Source of the DNA: Thermoleophilaceae bacterium
Lineage (GTDB): Bacteria; Actinomycetota; Thermoleophilia; Solirubrobacterales; Thermoleophilaceae
Assembly: GCA_013813135.1 (NCBI GenBank)
Contig: JACCSF010000118.1
Span: 1-9,947, forward strand
Reading direction: 5' to 3'
DNA length: 9,947 nt
The notes below the pieces were generated by a model. It saw only the letters and a list, made by a program, of their open reading frames with translations. It was not told the DNA's origin and made no database searches. This document shows, in pieces, positions 6,470 through 9,947 of this stretch (position 1 is the first letter of the stretch; every line of letters starts with the position of its first letter). A program made the position numbers and the translations under genes.

Positions 6470-6690
6470 AACGGGCCGGGCCCAGGCCGGGCACGCGCGG
6501 CGGCATCTACGACTTCATGCGCGGGGTCCTCGCCAGGGACACCGGCAAGGGCTTCTACAAGCGGCGCCAACCAATGATCGAGCCCGTCTTCGCCCAGCCC
6601 AAATGGACCAGGCGCGCCGACCTCTTCCAGCGCCGCGGAAGAGCTGCCGCCCAGTCGGAAATGGCGGCTCATCACCGCCACCCTCGTCTC
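6470..6690 (+). mobile_element. IS1182-type transposase C-terminal remnant, frameshifted
   Basis: The plus-strand frame through 6502 reads GGIYDFMRGVLARDTGKGFY, then KRRQPMIEPVFAQPKW, then FQRRGRAAAQSE. This is the typical C-terminal signature of IS1182/DUF772-type DDE transposases (YDFMRRVL..., RRQ-MIEPVFA-TK, FQRRGR-A-RSEWRLI-ATH). After Glu at 6658-6660 the match shifts by one base: WRLITAT follows from 6662, so AAA (6659-6661) replaces AA. The similarity stops after ITAT. Only the last third or so of the transposase is present, so it is an inactive relic. It lies directly against the 5' break of the membrane-protein pseudogene, suggesting that the IS insertion or a later deletion cut that gene. 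Confidence 0.7.
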
Positions 6691-6827
6691 CGAGGGCGGT
6701 CTGCTCGGGGGCGCCTCGCTTCAGTCCGGGATTCGTGCTGCTTGCGGCCTCCCCGAGGAACCGGGGCCCGTGCACGGCGCAAGCGGAGTAGCGTGGAGTG
6801 CAGCGTCAGCCCGAGGGTCCTCTTCGC

Positions 6828-6859
6828 CCCCTCCGCCCTTGGTCGCCGCTCCGGAGGGG
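6828..6859 (+). promoter_or_regulatory. Perfect 8-bp stem-loop in the leader of the STAS gene
   Basis: CCCCTCCG (6828-6835) pairs exactly with CGGAGGGG (6852-6859) around a 16-nt loop. The 3' arm contains GGAGGGG, a perfect ribosome-binding-like sequence, but no start codon lies at the right distance from it. The site that fits is the separate GGAG at 6871-6874. The element ends 21 bases before the GTG start and could affect translation or be part of an upstream terminator. Confidence 0.35.
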
Positions 6860-6880
6860 ACGAGAGAGTCGGAGCCGGCC

Positions 6881-7225
6881 GTGCCCTTTGCAGACCGCTT
6901 TCAGCTTGCCGTCGAGGAGCGGGGGTCGACTTTGTTCTTGCGCCTGTTCGGCGAGTTCGACCTAGCGGCCGTCGGCCGCGTCGAAAACGCACTTGACCGC
7001 GTCTTCGAAGCTCCTGCGACCAGTCGGGTGGTGTTCGACTTGCGGCGTCTCACCTTCCTTGATGTTGCTGGTCTGCGGACGATCCTGAGAGCGAATGAGG
7101 GAGCGCGTGCCGGAGCTTTCGAGCTGGTAGTGGTAAGGCCGCGAGGAACGGCGAACCGCGTCTTCACGCTCACCCGCGCCGGTGAGCAGCTCAGCATGGT
7201 CGATGAGCCAGAGGTCAGGGCATGA
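6881..7225 (+). CDS. STAS-domain protein (anti-sigma factor antagonist-like)
   Basis: 114-aa single-domain STAS protein of the SpoIIAA/RsbV type, which normally binds an anti-sigma kinase and is switched by phosphorylation of a Ser. The fold is visible in order: strand FLRLFGEFDL (19-28), helix VENALDRVF, strand SRVVFDLRRLTFLD (48-61), the loop/helix VAGLRTILR, strand FELVVVRP, and the last helix region VFTLTRAGEQLSMV. The usual D-S-S-G loop is D61-V-A63-G64 here, so the phospho-acceptor Ser is replaced by Ala. The protein may therefore not respond to a kinase, or may use another partner. The GTG start at 6881 is chosen because GGAG (6871-6874) lies 6 bases upstream and the domain starts right after. 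A longer frame from 6770 gives low-complexity sequence. Its TGA overlaps the ATG of the next gene (ATGA), implying translational coupling. Confidence 0.85.
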   Translation: MPFADRFQLAVEERGSTLFLRLFGEFDLAAVGRVENALDRVFEAPATSRVVFDLRRLTFLDVAGLRTILRANEGARAGAFELVVVRPRGTANRVFTLTRAGEQLSMVDEPEVRA

Positions 7226-7413
7226 CTCCGGTCGACGAACTGACGCGCGACCGCGAGCGGCGGCTGCTCAACCAGCGTGCGTTTGCGCTCTCCTTCGTCA
7301 GCTGTTCATGCGAGCGGGGTTGTCTGGTGTGCGCTTACACGGGCCGCGTCTCGAGGGCGGAGGCCAAGCAGATCGGCCCCCCTGATCCCGCTCCTCCTGG
7401 CCCCGCTGGTTGA
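7222..7413 (+). CDS. Small Cys-motif protein, coupled to STAS gene; probable frameshift
   Basis: The 63-aa frame starts at the ATG overlapping the STAS stop (ATGA), so it is probably made from the same mRNA. The N-terminal half looks natural: DELTRDRERRLLNQRAFALS, then Cys28-x-Cys30-x3-Cys34-x2-Cys37 (SCSCERGCLVC), a possible zinc- or redox-binding site. After GRVSRAEAKQIGP the frame becomes PPDPAPPGPAG and stops. One C fewer in the C6 run at 7377-7382 would give instead LIPLLLAPLVDLLPPHAGSL... to a TGA at 7460-7462, about 79 aa, with a plausible hydrophobic helix. Either the gene is broken, or the run is a sequencing error, or slippage occurs. No named family is recognised. Confidence 0.6.
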   Translation: MTPVDELTRDRERRLLNQRAFALSFVSCSCERGCLVCAYTGRVSRAEAKQIGPPDPAPPGPAG

Positions 7414-7462
7414 CCTGCTGCCACCCCATGCGGGCAGTCTGCAGGGCCTTTCTGAGAGGTGA

Positions 7463-7738
7463 GCGACGCCGCTCGGAGGGGGGCGACCGCCGGGCGCATG
7501 AGAGGGACCTCGAGCCTGTCCGACCGCGCCCTGCAGAACCCCAGATGGCAGCCGGATGCTGTGGCTAGCGCGCGTTACAGACCAGGTTAGGTCTCATCCG
7601 CGCCTCCAATCCACGCCGTTGCGAGGCGGAGAATGGGACAAAGTCTCCGCAGTTTGCGGGGTCTACGCGACCACGATCGGTTCCGTCAGCGCGGTCCGTC
7701 CGACAAACTTTCCGCCGCGGGCAGGAAGGGAAGGGCAT
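7463..7738. other. Stretch without a recognisable gene
   Basis: Between the small Cys-motif gene and the next fragment no frame has natural composition plus a start. A short hairpin CCGC-AGTTT-GCGG lies around 7648-7660. A purine-rich GGAAGGGAAGGG at 7723-7735 is the ribosome-binding region of the fragment starting at 7739. Nothing else stands out. Confidence 0.45.
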
Positions 7739-7885
7739 TTGAAGCTCGCCGACGCGCAAACGCAGATCAAGAAGTTGATCGAGCCCGGCGAGGCGTTTGA
7801 GCGCATCGAACCCGCGATCGAGCGACTGGATCGCCCCGACGCCGAGAAGGCCGCGCTTTGCCTCCTCGCCTCGAGCACGCAAGAG
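7739..7885 (+). pseudogene. 5' fragment of a small hypothetical protein gene
   Basis: A TTG start at 7739 has a purine-rich ribosome-binding region (GGAAGGGAAGGG, 7723-7735). It opens a frame reading KLADAQTQIKKLIEPGEAFE, then RIEPAIERLDRPDAEKAA, then LCLLASSTQERR. The pattern of a helical start followed by an IEPxIExLxxPDxEKAALxLLA stretch looks like short proteins of about 60-80 aa in related actinobacteria whose role I do not know. After about 7885 this frame turns into unnatural sequence, while natural coding continues in another frame as a DUF2294 protein. The gene has therefore lost its 3' end by fusion with the next one. Confidence 0.55.
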
Positions 7886-7886
7886 C

Positions 7887-8165
7887 GGCGTGCTCCTAAT
7901 CCTCCGCGACACCCCACCCAAGGGCGAGCGGACGCTCGCCCAGGCCGGGCACACCCAAGATGTGCTCAACATGCGCAAGCGGTTCCAAGAGGTCATGCAG
8001 CCCGAGGCGGTCGAGCTCGTCGAAGGTCTGACAGGACGCCGGGTCATCGGCTTCATGAGCGAGAACCACATCGATCCCGACCTTGGCGCGGAGGTCTTCG
8101 TTCTCGAGCCGGCTGATGAGCCCGGACAGCTGGAAGAGGCCGAGTCGACCGACGCCCAGGGTTGA
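7887..8165 (+). pseudogene. DUF2294-family protein, 5'-truncated
   Basis: From about 7887 the frame reads GVLLILRDTPPKGERTLAQA, then NMRKRFQEVMQPEAVELVEG, then LTGRRVIGFMSENHIDPDL and EVFVLEP. This matches the C-terminal two thirds of DUF2294 proteins, whose usual features are L-x-GERxL, MRxxFQExM, ExLTGRxVxxFxSdxHxDPD and a final VFVLEP strand. The usual first 40-50 residues, with the GRGPTxAR-like segment, are absent. The frame is open back to a TTG at 7797, but those residues are a shadow of the preceding fragment. A GTG at 7890 could start a 91-aa protein with only a weak AAGAG before it. The molecular role of DUF2294 is not established. Probably a relic, though expression of the short form cannot be ruled out. 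Confidence 0.75.
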
Positions 8166-8268
8166 GCGGAACCGCCTTAGCCGGAGCTGGGGCCGGCGCC
8201 GCCGCGCCCCCGTGGTCGGTAGCAGAAGACCCCGTGACTGACCAGCAGGATTCGATGAGAGGCACGAC

Positions 8269-9633
8269 ATGTCCGACAGCCGGTTGACCTCGCTCGACGC
8301 TTCGTTTCTCGAGGCGGAGAGCCCCACTGCACACATGCATGTCGGTTGGGCTGCGCTGTTCAGCCCGCCGGCCGAGGGACCGCCGCCGCGCTTTGAGGAG
8401 TTGCGAGACCACATCAAGAGTCGCCTGGGGCGAGCGCCCCGCTATCGCCAGAAGCTTGTCTCGGTCCCGTTCGGACTGACAGATCCGGTCTGGGTCGACG
8501 ATCCGGACTTCGATATCGGCAGGCATGTGCGGCGCGCCACGCCGGGGCGATGGAGCGACACGGTCGATGCAGCGATGTCCTCGCCGCTGATACATGGGCG
8601 GCCGCTGTGGGAGGTGTGGATCGCCGATGGTTTGGACGATGGGCGGATCGGGCTCGTTGGAAAGGTGCACCACTGCATGGTCGACGGGCTCGCCGCGGTC
8701 GAGCTGGCGGCTCTGCTGCTCGACCCGACGCCGGAGCCCGTGCAAACCGAACCAGACACGTGGCGGGCGAGGCAGATGCCCGACGGCATCAGCCTCCTGC
8801 TCGGCGGCGTGGTCGAGCGGCTCCGCAAGGCAACCGAACTCGGGCGGCTCCCCGTGCGGCTCGCCCAGCATCCACGGCGGCTCTTAGGCTTGGCCGGCAA
8901 GGGTCTGCAGACGGCTCGCGCCGTCAGCCGCTCGCTGGAGGCGGCGACGCCCGACAGTGGCTTCAACGGGCCTAGCTCAGCCGGCCGCCATCTCGCGTCG
9001 GCCCAGCGACCGCTCGCCGACCTCAAGCGCATCAGGAGCCGCTTTGAAACGACTATCAACGATGTCGTGCTGGCGGTCGCCGCGGGCGGTCTGCGGGGTT
9101 TCTTTGAGCAGCAGAACCAGATCCCGGTCAAGCTCAAAGCCATGGTGCCGGTGAGCGTGCGCCACGAGGGCAACGCGGGCGACCTCGGCAACCAGATCTC
9201 GTTCATCTACGTCGATCTGCCCTGTGACGAGCCCGACCCGGTGCGGCGGCTCCGGGGCCTGGCGCTGGCGATGGGCACGCGCAAGCGAGGAGGCGAACCC
9301 GAAGGGGCCGACAACATGCTGAGCGCCCTTAGCTACGCGCCTCGCCCGGTCCAGCACGCAATCACTCGCAGCGTGGCCAGCCCGCGCGCCTTCAACCTCG
9401 TCGTATCGAACATCCCGGGCCCCCAACAGCCCCTCTACATGCTCGGCTGCGAGCTAGCCGAGGTCTTCCCGATCGTTCCCCTTTCCGATCAACACGCCGT
9501 CTCAATCGGCATGACCACGATCAACGACCGCGCCTTCTTCGGCATCTACGCCGACACCCAATCCCTCCCCAACGCCGACCTGCTCTCCGCGGCGATCGAC
9601 GAGTCCATAGAAGAGCTGTTCACCCTCAGCTAG
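8269..9633 (+). CDS. Wax ester synthase/diacylglycerol acyltransferase (WS/DGAT)
   Basis: Full-length 454-aa bifunctional acyltransferase. It transfers an acyl group from acyl-CoA to diacylglycerol or a long-chain alcohol, making triacylglycerol or wax ester for storage at the inner face of the membrane. The catalytic motif HHCMVDG is intact (His134, His135, Asp139, Gly140). Other family marks are LTSLDASFLEAES at the N-terminus, PLWEVWIADGL (112-122), TINDVVLAVAAGGLR (262-276), MVPVSVR (292-298), NQISFIYVDLP (308-318), NLVVSNIPGPQQPLYMLGCEL (376-396) and YADTQSLPNADLL. The length is normal for the family. The ATG start is supported by GAGAGG at 8257-8262, 6 bases upstream. It stands alone, 103 bp after the DUF2294 fragment, with no partner gene or clear terminator. 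It is the best preserved gene in the right half of the window. Confidence 0.96.
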   Translation: MSDSRLTSLDASFLEAESPTAHMHVGWAALFSPPAEGPPPRFEELRDHIKSRLGRAPRYRQKLVSVPFGLTDPVWVDDPDFDIGRHVRRATPGRWSDTVDAAMSSPLIHGRPLWEVWIADGLDDGRIGLVGKVHHCMVDGLAAVELAALLLDPTPEPVQTEPDTWRARQMPDGISLLLGGVVERLRKATELGRLPVRLAQHPRRLLGLAGKGLQTARAVSRSLEAATPDSGFNGPSSAGRHLASAQRPLADLKRIRSRFETTINDVVLAVAAGGLRGFFEQQNQIPVKLKAMVPVSVRHEGNAGDLGNQISFIYVDLPCDEPDPVRRLRGLALAMGTRKRGGEPEGADNMLSALSYAPRPVQHAITRSVASPRAFNLVVSNIPGPQQPLYMLGCELAEVFPIVPLSDQHAVSIGMTTINDRAFFGIYADTQSLPNADLLSAAIDESIEELFTLS

Positions 9634-9895
9634 CGGCTCCGACGCGCTTCTGCTCCGCGCCACATGCGAAAGCGAATTCCCGGTGCGCAGAGACCTCTCC
9701 TTGTCGTCCGGAGCGGCAGCAGGCCCGGGCGTCGTGGAGACCGCTGCTCTGCTGCGGAAAGCAAGAGTCGTCTTCGCCGCTCGCGGAAACGCGAGGGAGG
9801 CGAGTCCTTCACAACTCTCGCTAGTACACGCATCCGGAAGTACGCGCCGGAACTTGGTGGAGGAGTCGCGACGGGCGCGTTGAACCTTGGTGGGG

Positions 9896-9947
9896 ATGGC
9901 GCGCCCGCCCCGTCACCGGATCGAACTCAGCGAGGATGAGCGTGCTG
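9896..9947 (+). CDS. Start of a probable IS630-type transposase (cut by window end)
   Basis: The last 52 bases open with ATG and read MARPPRHRIELSEDERA before the window ends. This short N-terminus resembles the start of actinobacterial IS630-type transposases, where an arginine-rich leader is followed by an ELSxxERxxL helix of a helix-turn-helix domain. GGTGGGG immediately precedes the ATG. Only 17 residues are visible, so the family call is tentative. The preceding 262 bases (9634-9895) hold no gene. They contain a perfect hairpin CTCGCG-GAAA-CGCGAG (9780-9795) and the near-repeats AACTTGGTGGAG (9851-9862) and AACCTTGGTGGGG (9883-9895), which may belong to the element end. Confidence 0.5.
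   Translation, partial: MARPPRHRIELSEDERA

Noticed and set aside
5839..6996. Long plus-strand frame of 385 codons
   Set aside because: Apart from the transposase stretch (about 6470-6660) it is Arg/Pro/Gly-rich shadow sequence opposite the membrane-protein pseudogene and over the STAS gene.
8053..8871. Long minus-strand frames opposite the acyltransferase gene and DUF2294 fragment
   Set aside because: They are antisense shadows of strongly coding plus-strand sequence, with Arg/Ser/Pro-rich composition and no motifs.
9780..9795. Hairpin CTCGCG-GAAA-CGCGAG as terminator of the acyltransferase gene
   Set aside because: It lies about 150 bases after the stop codon, has only 6 bp and no T-run, and may belong to the element starting at 9896.
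1..9947. CRISPR array or phage gene cluster
   Set aside because: No regularly spaced identical repeats with unique spacers are present, and no capsid, terminase or tail proteins were seen in any frame.

Overview
The window is GC-rich throughout and its proteins are rich in Ala, Arg, Gly and Glu. It carries a LuxR-type regulator with an N-terminal ATPase, a WS/DGAT-type acyltransferase, a STAS protein and a DUF2294 fragment. Together these suggest a soil actinobacterium, most likely of the Thermoleophilia/Solirubrobacterales type. The taxonomy is an inference from composition and gene families, not from a marker gene.

Layout. (1) 1-127 is the outer end of an insertion sequence with tandem 25-bp repeats, IS21-like in appearance. 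(2) 148-3744 on the minus strand holds an alpha/beta hydrolase gene followed by a large ATPase/LuxR regulator gene. They are separated by a strong 13-bp stem-loop and are probably a regulated pair. (3) 3745-4520 has no convincing protein gene. It contains the 3' half of a tRNA-Arg(ACG) gene on the minus strand, running from the anticodon stem to the discriminator base, which is the part that integrative elements leave behind at an attachment site. (4) 4521-5271 on the plus strand is a compact two-gene unit (72 aa, then about 148 aa) with a promoter-like box and an inverted repeat over the first start codon. Its layout resembles a toxin-antitoxin module, but the function is not established. (5) 5272-6690 is a decayed zone. 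It has a spacer, a 70-aa hypothetical gene, a membrane-protein gene broken by one frameshift and cut off at its 5' end, and, at that cut, a frameshifted remnant of an IS1182-type transposase. (6) 6881-7462 holds a STAS protein that lacks the usual phosphorylatable Ser. It is translationally coupled (ATGA) to a small Cys-motif protein that itself looks frameshifted in a C6 run. (7) 7739-8165 is a chimera of a 5' gene fragment joined out of frame to a 5'-truncated DUF2294 gene. (8) 8269-9633 is an intact wax ester synthase/diacylglycerol acyltransferase. (9) The right edge at 9896 starts what looks like an IS630-type transposase.

Overall, intact chromosomal genes (hydrolase, regulator, acyltransferase) flank an accessory stretch of about 4 kb. 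That stretch shows several independent signs of mobile-element traffic and gene decay: a tRNA remnant, IS pieces at three places, at least three frameshifts and one gene fusion by deletion. The most promising material for new biology is the 72/148-aa pair at 4521-5271 and the STAS/Cys-protein couple at 6881-7462.
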